From Planococcus maritimus (GTDB taxonomy: Bacteria; Bacillota; Bacilli; Bacillales_A; Planococcaceae), in contig NZ_CP016538.2 in assembly GCF_001687625.2 (NCBI RefSeq), positions 220,001-284,000 on the forward strand: a stretch of 64,000 nt of DNA. The letters run 5' to 3'. Numbering within the stretch: the first letter of the stretch is position 1; each line of letters starts with the position of its first letter. Under the pieces are notes generated by a model that saw nothing but the letters and a program-made list of their open reading frames with translations, made no database searches and was not told the DNA's origin. This document shows positions 8,512 through 17,048 of this stretch, piece after piece. Position numbers and translations under genes: made by a program.

Positions 8512-9597
8512 ATGACACGCTATCCATTGGACCTGCAATTTTTTGCTGGTGAAAAAACCGAAAAAGCGACGCCGCAAAAGCGCCAGGAATCACGCAAAAA
8601 AGGCCAAGTGGCCAAAAGCCAGGAAGTCGCAGCAGCACTCATCATGCTCGGCGGCATTCTCCTGCTGAGCTTTCTAGGGGATTGGATGTTAGACCAATTG
8701 CTCGCTATTTACCGCATCAATTACATCCAATACATCAGCTGGGACATCACGCCAGACACCATCCGCCTCATGTTCGAGCAATTGGCGATGGATGCGTTCT
8801 TGGTGATCGTGCCAATTATGGTCGTCGGCGTCGTTTTCGGATTTCTTGGCAATTACGTCCAAGTTGGCCCGTTGTTTACAGCCGAGCCCTTAAAAGCAAA
8901 GCTCGAACGGCTCGACCCGATCAAAGGCGCCAAACGAATCTTTTCGGTCCGCGCCCTCGTGGAGTTGGCTAAGTCTTTACTGAAAATCGCCATTATTGGA
9001 GGTGCCGCCTTTGGAGTGCTATGGGCGGGGCAAGAACAAATCTTCTCGCTATCGCGGCAAAACCTGCGTGATTCTTTAAGCCTCGTCGGGGGACTCGTCG
9101 TCCAGATGGGCATGATCGCGGCGTTGATCTTGCTGTCCTTATCGACGCTTGACTATTTGTATCAAAAATACGAATTCGAAAAAGGCATCCGGATGTCGAA
9201 ACAAGACATTAAAGATGAATACAAAAAGGCAGAAGGCGACCCCTTGATCAAACAGAAGATCAAGGAAAAGCAGCGCCAAATGAGCATGAACCGCATGATC
9301 CAAGATTTGCCAAACGCCGATGTTGTCATTACCAACCCGACGCATTACGCCATCGCAATCCAATACGACGCCGAGACGATGGAAGCCCCGAAAATCATCG
9401 CCATGGGAAGAGATTTCACGGCGCTCAAGATCAAAGAAAAAGCGAAAGAGCTCGGCATCGTGACAATGGAAAACAAGCCGCTCGCCCGCTCGCTCTATGC
9501 GCAAGTATCGATCGGCGACACCGTACCGGAAGAACTATTCCTAGCCGTCGCCGAAGTCCTCGCCTATATCTATGCTTTGAAAGGGAAGCTTTCGTGA
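8512..9597 (+). CDS. flhB: Flagellar export switch protein FlhB
   Basis: A 361-residue export apparatus protein: a short N-terminal tail with EKTEKATPQKRQESRKKGQ, four membrane segments, and a cytoplasmic domain with the autocleavage site NPTH (about residues 275-278). Cleavage between Asn and Pro permits the change from rod/hook to filament substrates on the FliK signal. The GGGAGG site upstream lies at the end of fliR. A 265-base gap with a large hairpin repeat separates it from flhA. Confidence 0.96.
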   Translation: MTRYPLDLQFFAGEKTEKATPQKRQESRKKGQVAKSQEVAAALIMLGGILLLSFLGDWMLDQLLAIYRINYIQYISWDITPDTIRLMFEQLAMDAFLVIVPIMVVGVVFGFLGNYVQVGPLFTAEPLKAKLERLDPIKGAKRIFSVRALVELAKSLLKIAIIGGAAFGVLWAGQEQIFSLSRQNLRDSLSLVGGLVVQMGMIAALILLSLSTLDYLYQKYEFEKGIRMSKQDIKDEYKKAEGDPLIKQKIKEKQRQMSMNRMIQDLPNADVVITNPTHYAIAIQYDAETMEAPKIIAMGRDFTALKIKEKAKELGIVTMENKPLARSLYAQVSIGDTVPEELFLAVAEVLAYIYALKGKLS

Positions 9598-9692
9598 GTT
9601 TTTACGGTGTAATGAACAAGCTCAAGTGCCTCTCGCTTATTCATTAGTCGCCGCCTTCCGCTTTTTAAATCATTGCAATAAAAGGATATGGA

Positions 9693-9798
9693 GCAAAACA
9701 GCGCAGACTCCTGGGGGGTCAGTGAAGTGCTGAAATCCATTCGGGCGGCTAGCCCGAATTAGTTCAGCGCGAGCCCCCCGGAAAGCCAGCTGTTTTGC
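9693..9798. repeat. Imperfect palindromic GC-rich repeat between flhB and flhA
   Basis: An imperfect inverted repeat of about 106 bases: the outer arms GCAAAACAGC / GCTGTTTTGC match exactly, an inner pair is GGGGGGTC / GAGCCCCCC, and the apex is TTCGGGC / GCCCGAA. It resembles the dispersed palindromic repeat seen in many Bacillaceae, with an ACTCCTG...GGAAAGC theme shared with the copy at 16036. It splits the fla operon; an RNA hairpin here could affect read-through or stability. The rest of 9598-9862 shows no gene. Confidence 0.75.
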
Positions 9799-9862
9799 GG
9801 AATATCCCGACTTAACTTCAACATACATAGCTAAACAGCAACAAGAAAGAGGAGGAAGCAGT

Positions 9863-11902
9863 TTGAAATTTAGAGATTATGCGATATTGGTATCGGTGAT
9901 CATGATTGTCATCATGATGGTTATCCCGCTGCCGCCGCTGTTATTGGATATTTTAATCATGATCAATATCAGCTTGGCGCTGACCATCATTCTCGTGGCC
10001 ATGAATACACAAGAGCCATTGCAGTTCTCGATTTTTCCGACGCTCCTCTTGCTGACAACCTTGTTCCGCCTCGGCTTGAACGTCTCCACAACACGTTCGA
10101 TCTTAACCAATCAAACCGGCGGGCAAGTCATCGAAACATTTGGTTCGTTCGTGGTCGGAGGCAGTGCCATTATCGGGATCTTGGTGTTCTTGATCTTAGT
10201 CATTATCCAATTCCTCGTCATCACCAAGGGTTCGGAGCGGGTAGCAGAAGTTGCCGCCCGTTTCACGCTCGATTCCATGCCCGGCAAACAGATGAGTATC
10301 GACGCTGATTTAGGTGCGGGAATGATCTCGGACCGTGAAGCGAAAACACGGCGCGAAAAAGTCGGACAGGAAGCGGACTTTTACGGCGCGATGGACGGGG
10401 CCAGTAAATTCGTTAAAGGCGATGCCATCGCCGGCATCATTATCACCATCATCAATATCATTGGCGGCTTGATGATCGGTGTCATCGTCCACGGTTTGCC
10501 GATCGCAGAAGCGGCGCAATTGTTCACCTTGCTATCGATCGGCGACGGACTCGTCAGCCAAATCCCGGCGCTGTTGATTTCGACGGCGATGGGGATTGTC
10601 GTCACCCGTGCGGTATCGGACGGTAACCTTGGTTCGGATATCACGCGTCAATTATTCGCTTTCCCGAAAATGCTTTACGTAGTTGCCGGTACCTTGATGA
10701 TGCTCGCGATTTTCACGCCGATCAATCCGTTGCTTATTATGCCGGTCGCCGGCGTTATTGCCTTCAGCGCTTTCCGAATGGAAAGGACGCTTAAAGCTGA
10801 GGAAGCGGTCGAGAAAGACAGCGACCCGAACGAAAAAGAAGCAGCTGAATTGAAAAGCCCAGAAAGCGTCACGGACTTGCTTCATGTCGATGCCATTGAA
10901 TTTGAATTCGGCTATGGTTTGATTCCCATCGCTGATAAGAACCAAGGCGGCGATTTGTTGGACCGGGTCATTATGATTCGCCGGCAATGTGCGATGGAAC
11001 TGGGCATTGTCGTCCCGGTCATCCGCATTCGCGACAATATCCAATTGCAGCCAAACGAATACGTTATCAAAATCAAAGGCAACCGGGTGGCGCGCGGTGA
11101 TATTATGCTCGATCATTATCTCGCGATGAGCCCAGGGGTCGATGATGAGAATGTTTACGGCATTGAAACGATCGAGCCCGCGTTCGGCATGCCGGCGTTA
11201 TGGGTCGATGAAGACATGAAAGAAGAAGCGGAGATGGCCGGTTACGCCATCGTAGATCCGCCGTCTGTCGTGTCGACGCATTTAACGGAAATCATTAAAC
11301 GCCATGCGCACGAACTCGTCGGCCGCCAGGAAGTGAAGTCGCTGATTGAAAACATCCGGGATTCTGCTCCGGCTGTCGTCGAAGAGTTGATCCCCAATTT
11401 GATGAGCATTGGCGAAGTCCAAAAAGTGCTGATGAAATTATTGAAGGAAAAAGTATCGATCCGCAATTTGCTGGTCGTCTTGGAAACCTTGGCAGATTAC
11501 GCGCCGCAAACAAAAGACGTCGATTTGCTGACGGAATATGTGCGACAGGCACTCGCTAGACAAATCACCCGCCAATACGCGCCGGATAATGAAGCTTTAA
11601 AAGTCATTACGGCAGGAGCGAGCTTGGAGAAGAAATTCGCTGAGTCGGTCCATCGCACCGAGCAGGGCAATTACCTATCGATCGATCCGGAATCGTCCCA
11701 GACAATTTTCCAGAAAATCACGGAGCAGGCGGGACAGCTTCAGCAAAACGGCGTCCAACCAATCCTTCTAACTTCGCCAGCCATCCGCATTTATATGCGC
11801 CAATTCGTAGAACGCTTTGCGCCGGATCTGCCGGTCTTGTCTTATAACGAATTGGAACCTGAAATCGAAATTCAAAGTGTTGGAGTCGTGAATATCCCAT
11901 GA
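9863..11902 (+). CDS. flhA: Flagellar export gate protein FlhA
   Basis: A 679-residue protein: about eight N-terminal membrane segments (residues 1-310), with the conserved FHIPEP-like cytoplasmic loop (GKQMSIDADLGAGMI, about 140-155), then a large cytoplasmic domain that docks export chaperones. It begins at a TTG with a strong AGGAGGAA site eight bases upstream. Its stop overlaps the flhF ATG. The length is normal for Bacillus FlhA. Confidence 0.96.
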   Translation: MKFRDYAILVSVIMIVIMMVIPLPPLLLDILIMINISLALTIILVAMNTQEPLQFSIFPTLLLLTTLFRLGLNVSTTRSILTNQTGGQVIETFGSFVVGGSAIIGILVFLILVIIQFLVITKGSERVAEVAARFTLDSMPGKQMSIDADLGAGMISDREAKTRREKVGQEADFYGAMDGASKFVKGDAIAGIIITIINIIGGLMIGVIVHGLPIAEAAQLFTLLSIGDGLVSQIPALLISTAMGIVVTRAVSDGNLGSDITRQLFAFPKMLYVVAGTLMMLAIFTPINPLLIMPVAGVIAFSAFRMERTLKAEEAVEKDSDPNEKEAAELKSPESVTDLLHVDAIEFEFGYGLIPIADKNQGGDLLDRVIMIRRQCAMELGIVVPVIRIRDNIQLQPNEYVIKIKGNRVARGDIMLDHYLAMSPGVDDENVYGIETIEPAFGMPALWVDEDMKEEAEMAGYAIVDPPSVVSTHLTEIIKRHAHELVGRQEVKSLIENIRDSAPAVVEELIPNLMSIGEVQKVLMKLLKEKVSIRNLLVVLETLADYAPQTKDVDLLTEYVRQALARQITRQYAPDNEALKVITAGASLEKKFAESVHRTEQGNYLSIDPESSQTIFQKITEQAGQLQQNGVQPILLTSPAIRIYMRQFVERFAPDLPVLSYNELEPEIEIQSVGVVNIP

Positions 11903-12999
11903 GATTAAAAACTTACCGCGTCGCTACAATGCCTGAAGCCATGGTCCTCATCAAAAGAGATTTGGGCGACGATGCCCTCATCTTGAATACGAAAAAAGTG
12001 AAAACGGGCGGCTTGTTTGGTTTGTTCCAAAAAGAGCGCCTGGAAGTCACGGCGGCGGTCCAGACAGCAGAAGAAACAGCCCCTCAACCACAAGCTGCGA
12101 AATCACAGCCTGTCGAAGTCCCAAAAACAACCGAACCAAAAAGACCGGACACCGATGTAGTAATGGAAGAATTGAAAAGTTTGAAACGGCTTATGATGCA
12201 CGAAGGCCCAGAAGACCGCTTGCCTGAGCCGTTACGCCCGATGCGCCGTTTGCTCGAAAAGCAAGGCGTGGATGAGGCGGTACAGACGGAGCTGCTGTCT
12301 GAGCTATTGCAAACTGTCGAATCCGATAAACCGGTACAAGAAGCCTTTCATGCAGAGCTGGTCCGTTTTATCGAACACCATCAGCAAACCGTCCAAAACG
12401 ACTCGCCTTCGATCGCTTGTTTTATCGGACCAACGGGTGTCGGCAAGACGACAACCATCGCGAAAGTCGCCGCTGAACAATTGCTTGAACACAAGCGAAC
12501 CGTCGGATTGATCACTGCCGATACGTACCGCATTGCCGCCGTAGCGCAATTGAAAACTTACGGCGAGATTCTCGATGTGCCGGTAGAAGTAGTCGAATCC
12601 CGTGAACAATTGGCCGGCGCGCTTGAAGCCTTAAAGGCATGCGACGTCATCTTGATCGACACGGCGGGGCGCAACTACCAGCAAGCTGAATACGTTCAGG
12701 ATTTGCAGAAATTGCTGCCGGATACGCAACACATCCATACGACCTTGGTGCTCAGCTTAACAGCGAAATACGAAGACATGGTTCATATCATTGGAAACTT
12801 CGGTGCGCTATCAATCGACGAGTTATTGTTGACGAAAAAAGACGAAACGGCTTCTGCCGGGGTCATCTTGAATTTATTGCATCATTACCGGATCCCGCTT
12901 CGCCGCATCGCGACCGGCCAAAACGTGCCGGACGATTTGGTTGCGGCAACGCCAAGCCTAATTGCCGATTACATTGCGGGGGAGCTGCGCCATGCGTGA
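11899..12999 (+). CDS. flhF: Flagellar SRP-like GTPase FlhF
   Basis: A 366-residue SRP-type GTPase that helps set flagellar position and number. The basic N-terminal region opens MRLKTYRVATMPEAM, followed by a variable linker and the NG domain: GPTGVGKT (about 177-184), DTYRIAAVAQL, DTAGRNY and TKKDE. It is coupled to flhA by an ATGA overlap and to flhG by an eight-base overlap; FlhG stimulates its GTPase through the basic N-terminus. Confidence 0.95.
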   Translation: MRLKTYRVATMPEAMVLIKRDLGDDALILNTKKVKTGGLFGLFQKERLEVTAAVQTAEETAPQPQAAKSQPVEVPKTTEPKRPDTDVVMEELKSLKRLMMHEGPEDRLPEPLRPMRRLLEKQGVDEAVQTELLSELLQTVESDKPVQEAFHAELVRFIEHHQQTVQNDSPSIACFIGPTGVGKTTTIAKVAAEQLLEHKRTVGLITADTYRIAAVAQLKTYGEILDVPVEVVESREQLAGALEALKACDVILIDTAGRNYQQAEYVQDLQKLLPDTQHIHTTLVLSLTAKYEDMVHIIGNFGALSIDELLLTKKDETASAGVILNLLHHYRIPLRRIATGQNVPDDLVAATPSLIADYIAGELRHA

Positions 13000-13849
13000 C
13001 CAAGCCATTCAGTTAAGGGAAAAGATGACACGCAAAAATGCCAAGCCGGGCACACTCAACACCCGTGTCTTGGCTGTAACGAGCGGAAAAGGCGGCGTCG
13101 GCAAATCGAATTTCACTTTGAATTTCGCGCTCGCGTTGATCGAACAAGGAAAATCGGTGCTGATTATCGATGTTGATTTGGGCTTTGCCAATATCGATAT
13201 TCTGTTCGGCCACGTTCCAAAACAAACCATTGCCGGCATGCTCGACAAGCAATTATCGATCCAAGAGCTTATCGAAAAAGGACCGCTCGGCTTGCAGTTG
13301 ATTGCCGGGGGGCAAGGGTTTTCGGGCTTGCTTGAAATCAGTGCGGATAAAATGAAACACTTCATGGAACAAATCGGAAGCCTTCAAGGACAAGTGGATT
13401 TTGTGCTGCTCGATACAGGAGCGGGCTTGTCGGAAAACAATATGCGCTTTTTGCTCGCGGCCGATGAAGTGCTTTTGGTTACGACGCCTGAACCGACCTC
13501 GGTAACGGATGCCTATTCGGTCGTCAAGGTGATGCACGCCAAAGATTCAGACTTGGCGATCCGACTCGTCGTCAATCAATGCACCGATGGCAAAGAAGGA
13601 CAGCAGACAGCCATGAATTTCACGAAAGTCGCCGGGAATTTCCTGGATAAAGACATCCGGACGCTCGGCATCTTGCCATCGGATTTCCACGTACCGCAAG
13701 CAGTAAAATTGCAACAACCGTTCTTGCTGGCCCATCCGAACAGTGCGGCGAGCAAGGCGCTGCGTACGCTCACCGCGGAGTATCTGGAGATGCCGTCGCC
13801 GTTCAAGATTGGGCTTCGGGGATTCGTCATGAAATTATTCTTTAAATAA
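12992..13849 (+). CDS. flhG: MinD-like ATPase FlhG (YlxH)
   Basis: A 285-residue MinD/ParA-type ATPase regulating flagellar number and C-ring assembly. The deviant Walker A is TSGKGGVGKSN. The start ATG at 12992 has GGGGGAG nine bases upstream and gives MRDQAIQLREKM, containing the DQAxxLR activator motif of FlhG; an earlier ATG at 12962 would run inside flhF. In B. subtilis cheB-cheA-cheW-cheC-cheD follow; here sigD starts 18 bases later. Confidence 0.93.
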   Translation: MRDQAIQLREKMTRKNAKPGTLNTRVLAVTSGKGGVGKSNFTLNFALALIEQGKSVLIIDVDLGFANIDILFGHVPKQTIAGMLDKQLSIQELIEKGPLGLQLIAGGQGFSGLLEISADKMKHFMEQIGSLQGQVDFVLLDTGAGLSENNMRFLLAADEVLLVTTPEPTSVTDAYSVVKVMHAKDSDLAIRLVVNQCTDGKEGQQTAMNFTKVAGNFLDKDIRTLGILPSDFHVPQAVKLQQPFLLAHPNSAASKALRTLTAEYLEMPSPFKIGLRGFVMKLFFK

Positions 13850-13867
13850 AGGCATAGCGGAAGAGGG

Positions 13868-14635
13868 GTGGACAGCTTGGTAAATCAGAAATTGTCGAAT
13901 GCAGAACTGGCGCAATGGGACAACTGGCAGCAGCATAGGGACCAGGACGCCGGCGATTATTTGGTCGCAAAATACTTGCCCTTGGTGGATTATGTGATTC
14001 AACGCTTTCTCATCAGCCTGCCGAAAACCGTCGATAAAGATGAAGTCCGAAGCTACGCCTACGAAGGCTTGCTGGATGCTCTCGACAAATTCAAGCCCGA
14101 CAAAGACTGGAAATTCGAAACCTATGCCGCCTGGCGCATCAAAGGGGCGATCATCGACGGACTTCGAAAAAGCGACTGGCTGCCGCGCTCGCTGCGGGAC
14201 AAGGTTAAGAAAATCGAAAAAGCATACGCCGAACTCGAACAACAGAAAGGCGAGAGCGTTAGCGACCAAGAAGTCAGCGAATATTTGGGGATGACTCAAG
14301 CAGAGCTCAATCGTGCCGTGTCGGAAGCTGCCTTATCGGCGATGCTGTCGATGGACAATGATCAGGCGAACATGGAAGATCGATTGCCGCGCGCTGTCGC
14401 CGGTTCTCCGGAACGAGAGCTGTCTGGGCAATTGACGAAAGACGCTTTGTCTAAAGCCATCGCCAAGCTTCCAGAAAAAGAAAAATTGACGGTTTCCTTA
14501 TGCTATTTTGAAGAGATGAAGCTGACCGAAATCGCTGAAATTCTCGGGCTCAGCGTTTCGAGAGTATCGCAATTGCATTCTAAAGCGATGCTCCGGCTGC
14601 ATGCAGCGATGTTATCGGTTCATGAACATTATTAA
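13868..14635 (+). CDS. sigD: RNA polymerase sigma factor SigD (FliA family)
   Basis: A 255-residue sigma-28-type factor for late flagellar genes. Region 2 has FETYAAWRIKGAIIDGLRKSDW and region 4 the helix-turn-helix LTEIAEILGLSVSRVSQLHSKA. Two starts are possible: the GTG given, and a TTG at 13877 that is better spaced (about nine bases) from AAGAGGGG and would match the B. subtilis N-terminus more closely. It lies directly after flhG because the che genes are missing here. Confidence 0.93.
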   Translation: MDSLVNQKLSNAELAQWDNWQQHRDQDAGDYLVAKYLPLVDYVIQRFLISLPKTVDKDEVRSYAYEGLLDALDKFKPDKDWKFETYAAWRIKGAIIDGLRKSDWLPRSLRDKVKKIEKAYAELEQQKGESVSDQEVSEYLGMTQAELNRAVSEAALSAMLSMDNDQANMEDRLPRAVAGSPERELSGQLTKDALSKAIAKLPEKEKLTVSLCYFEEMKLTEIAEILGLSVSRVSQLHSKAMLRLHAAMLSVHEHY

Positions 14636-14656
14636 GCGAAGGAAAGCAGGGAGCAG

Positions 14657-15079
14657 ATGGTAACACTATTGATAGTGGTCAGCACTTTATTGGTATTGCT
14701 GAACGTCAAATTGATGATGTCGAGGAAACTCATGGTCGAGCAGGAGTCCGAACGGCTTGAGGCGGCGATGGCGGAGTTTGTCGCAGCTGTCGAACAGGAA
14801 AACGATGCCTTGTACGATAAACTGATGGAACGCGTGGAACAGGCGGAAGCGAAAATGGCAGGAAGGGAACAAGCGGATCTCCCGACAGTGCCAGCGGTCC
14901 AACCGGAAAGTGCGCTTGATGACGTCGTTGTGCCTGCAGTTGAAACCAGCCGACGGGACCAAGTGAGGCAATTGATGAGGCAGGGCTTTTCAGCTGCCCA
15001 TATCGCGAAGCTTTTGGAACTGCCGATCGGCGAAGCGGAAGTCGCCGTGCAATTAGAGAAGAAAAGACAGATTCAGTAG
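14657..15079 (+). CDS. swrB: SwrB-like membrane protein
   Basis: A 140-residue protein with an N-terminal membrane anchor (about residues 2-20), a charged coiled coil (25-75) and a C-terminal helix-turn-helix-like part with QVRQLMRQGFSAAHIAKLL. The architecture and the place after sigD match B. subtilis SwrB, which promotes maturation of the flagellar export apparatus. Sequence conservation is low in this family, so order and layout are the main support. Confidence 0.78.
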   Translation: MVTLLIVVSTLLVLLNVKLMMSRKLMVEQESERLEAAMAEFVAAVEQENDALYDKLMERVEQAEAKMAGREQADLPTVPAVQPESALDDVVVPAVETSRRDQVRQLMRQGFSAAHIAKLLELPIGEAEVAVQLEKKRQIQ

Positions 15080-15092
15080 GTGGGGGAGAAAG

Positions 15093-15527
15093 ATGCGCAT
15101 TGATGCTGTAAGGCCGCGGCCTTCGGAACAACCCAATACGGCCGCTTTAAAACCATCAGGCGGCGGATTTGCACAGGTGATGAAGCAATCCCGCACAGAA
15201 CTTCGCCGCGATGCACTGACGCCATTGTTCGCAAATGTGGAGCAAACCGGCAAACGGCTCGCGGAACATAGGACCCTGGAGAATGTGGTGGCGTATAAAC
15301 AATCCATCAAACAATTTCTCAAGGAATCGCTTCGCCACGGGATGCAACTGACTGACCAAGCTGCCGAAAATTTTGGGGAAGGGACCCCGCCTCATCAACT
15401 CGTGAAAGTCATTGATGAAAAAGTAATTGCGCTGCAAGATCAATTACTGGATAATGAAGTGGAATATATTGGGGTGCTGGATACAATAGGGGAAATAAAA
15501 GGTTTGCTGCTGAATCTTTATATGTAA
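15093..15527 (+). CDS. YaaR-like DUF327 family protein
   Basis: A 144-residue soluble helical protein resembling the DUF327/YaaR family: a basic N-terminal tail, a middle ENVVAYKQSIKQFLKE block and the C-terminal GVLDTIGEIKGLLLNLYM. No function is established that I know of. It sits 13 bases after swrB and just before a PilZ gene, in the same apparent transcript, which suggests a motility or c-di-GMP link; that link is inference. Confidence 0.75.
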   Translation: MRIDAVRPRPSEQPNTAALKPSGGGFAQVMKQSRTELRRDALTPLFANVEQTGKRLAEHRTLENVVAYKQSIKQFLKESLRHGMQLTDQAAENFGEGTPPHQLVKVIDEKVIALQDQLLDNEVEYIGVLDTIGEIKGLLLNLYM

Positions 15528-15556
15528 GCAGTATGGGGGAAGGGAGATACGCCGCA

Positions 15557-15907
15557 ATGGAGGATAATCGAAGGGAATTCTTTCGTGTATCGTTTGTGCG
15601 GACCATTGATGGGAAATTGGTGGTTCCAGAAGGTGGGGAAGTGCTTATAGACATTTCCAATTTAAGTGCGGGCGGAGTGGTTTTCGACGGCTATTTTGAC
15701 ATCGCGCTTCGCGAAAAAGTACTGTGTCGCTTTGAGTTGTTGGATGAACCTTTTGAATTAGAGGGGCATATTATCCGCAAGCTAGCGAAAGACTATAGTT
15801 TCGAATACGCTGTGGAATTTTTGGCGGGCCAGCGGGCAGTGCCTAAATTGTTTCAGCAATTGAATACATACCAGATCCGCAAACGCAGAAGTTTGTTGAA
15901 TGACTAA
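15557..15907 (+). CDS. PilZ-domain protein (predicted c-di-GMP receptor)
   Basis: A 116-residue single-domain PilZ protein. Both parts of the c-di-GMP site are visible: the RxxxR motif within NRREFFRV at the N-terminus and D-x-S-x-x-x-GG in DISNLSAGGVVF (about residues 34-45). The ATG at 15557 is chosen because GGGGAAGGGAG precedes it; an ATG at 15533 lacks a ribosome site. It is the last gene of the fla operon before a terminator. In B. subtilis the PilZ protein MotI stops the motor by binding MotA; a similar role here is inference. Confidence 0.85.
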   Translation: MEDNRREFFRVSFVRTIDGKLVVPEGGEVLIDISNLSAGGVVFDGYFDIALREKVLCRFELLDEPFELEGHIIRKLAKDYSFEYAVEFLAGQRAVPKLFQQLNTYQIRKRRSLLND

Positions 15908-15935
15908 AAAGAAGGCCTCGGCCTTCTTTTTTTTC
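15906..15935 (+). terminator. Terminator of the fla operon
   Basis: The stem AAGAAGGCC / GGCCTTCTT is followed by a run of T, immediately after the PilZ stop codon. Confidence 0.9.
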
Positions 15936-16035
15936 AGAGTGTTGAAGAAGTCTATGGTTTGCTCTCAACTATGAAAAAGTAGCGTCTTTCGCTTTCTTCA
16001 ACAGAATAACCTCTCTAAGTATTTGGAGAAGTGTT

Positions 16036-16128
16036 CGCTCGACTCCTGTGGATCAGCGAGACGACCGAGACCCCGCAAGGCGCGTAGCGGCTGAGGAGGC
16101 TTGGGCGCGAGCCCACGGAAAGCGAGCG
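16036..16128. repeat. Bacillaceae-type palindromic repeat after the fla operon
   Basis: An imperfect inverted repeat with outer arms CGCTCG / CGAGCG and a core ACTCCTGTGG ... CCCACGGAAAGCGAG, the pattern of a dispersed GC-rich repeat common in Bacillaceae. A smaller inverted repeat (TGTTGAAGAA / TTCTTCAACA, 15940-16003) lies to its left. The element is flanked on both sides by nearly identical terminators (15906 and 16175). There is no gene in 15908-16268. Confidence 0.7.
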
Positions 16129-16174
16129 ATAAGCTTCGGAAAATACGACTTTTCACCTTTCTCGACAACCTGCT

Positions 16175-16202
16175 AAAAAGAAGGCTCAGGCCTTCTTTTT
16201 TT
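16175..16202 (+). terminator. Second, near-duplicate terminator
   Basis: AAGAAGGC / GCCTTCTT with a TCAG loop and a T run. Its sequence is almost the same as the fla operon terminator 270 bases upstream. Confidence 0.8.
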
Positions 16203-16268
16203 CATGCAGGAATATAGATGCCCCGAATCGAAAGTAAGGGGAGATGGATGAGGAGAGGGGATTGGGCA

Positions 16269-17027
16269 ATGCGGGCAGGTGAACATCTTCTGAATGTCTG
16301 GCAGCGCTTTGACGGGCTGCCAATGGATAATTTGGTGAAGGCCTGGAATTACGAACGGGCTGGATTGAAAAAGCAGCGCAGCATCGAACAAATGAAGGAA
16401 CATCGGGAGGATTACGGGCTTGGCGGAAATTGCTTTGACCTGGCGCTTTGGCTACTGGCGGAATTTCGCGAAGCGGGAATCGAGGCCTATCCGGTTGGGT
16501 CGGAACTCAGCACGGCAGAAGCGCATGCAGCGGTTGTGGCAATCGACGGGCAGGGCAGGCGCTTTCTGTGTGATTTAGGAGACCAGTGGATTCAGCCGAT
16601 TTTACTAGACACGCAAGATGCCTCTTTTTCGGATACCCCGCAAACAGGATTTTTCCCGGGAGCAGATGTGCAATTATCGGCTGAGCCGGATGGCATGACG
16701 ATCGTTTATCAGCGGCCGGGCGGGAAGTTGTCGGTACAGAAGTATTCACTCGCTCCGGTAAGCGAAGAAACATTTTGGAAGGCAGCGGAATATTCACAGC
16801 ATCAGCTTGGCAAAACACCGCTCATCGAAGTCCGCGTGCCTTACGCAGGAGAAGTGGCGCATTGGGAATTTAATGATTGGCAAAGTGAGCTCAGCACGAG
16901 CAAGGGCTTGGTTCAGGAGGAAGCTGCCGCAAGTTTTGACGCATGGGTAGAGCGCATCCAGGGGCGATCAGGATATGCGCGTGAGATCATCAAAGAAGCA
17001 CTTTCATTTTACAAAAGCATGGACTGA
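16269..17027 (+). CDS. Arylamine N-acetyltransferase-like (transglutaminase-fold) protein
   Basis: A 252-residue cytoplasmic protein with a NAT-like Cys-His-Asp arrangement: Cys in GLGGNCFDLALWLL, His in AEAHAAVVAID and Asp in FLCDLGDQW. This order and spacing resemble arylamine N-acetyltransferases (acetyl-CoA dependent), but overall similarity looks weak, so substrate and reaction are open. The ATG at 16269 follows AGGAGAGGGG by eight bases and is preferred to in-frame ATGs at 16218 and 16248. It begins a three-gene run with GNAT and Nudix genes. Confidence 0.6.
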   Translation: MRAGEHLLNVWQRFDGLPMDNLVKAWNYERAGLKKQRSIEQMKEHREDYGLGGNCFDLALWLLAEFREAGIEAYPVGSELSTAEAHAAVVAIDGQGRRFLCDLGDQWIQPILLDTQDASFSDTPQTGFFPGADVQLSAEPDGMTIVYQRPGGKLSVQKYSLAPVSEETFWKAAEYSQHQLGKTPLIEVRVPYAGEVAHWEFNDWQSELSTSKGLVQEEAAASFDAWVERIQGRSGYAREIIKEALSFYKSMD

Positions 17028-17048
17028 GCAAGGCAAGGAGGTAAAAAT

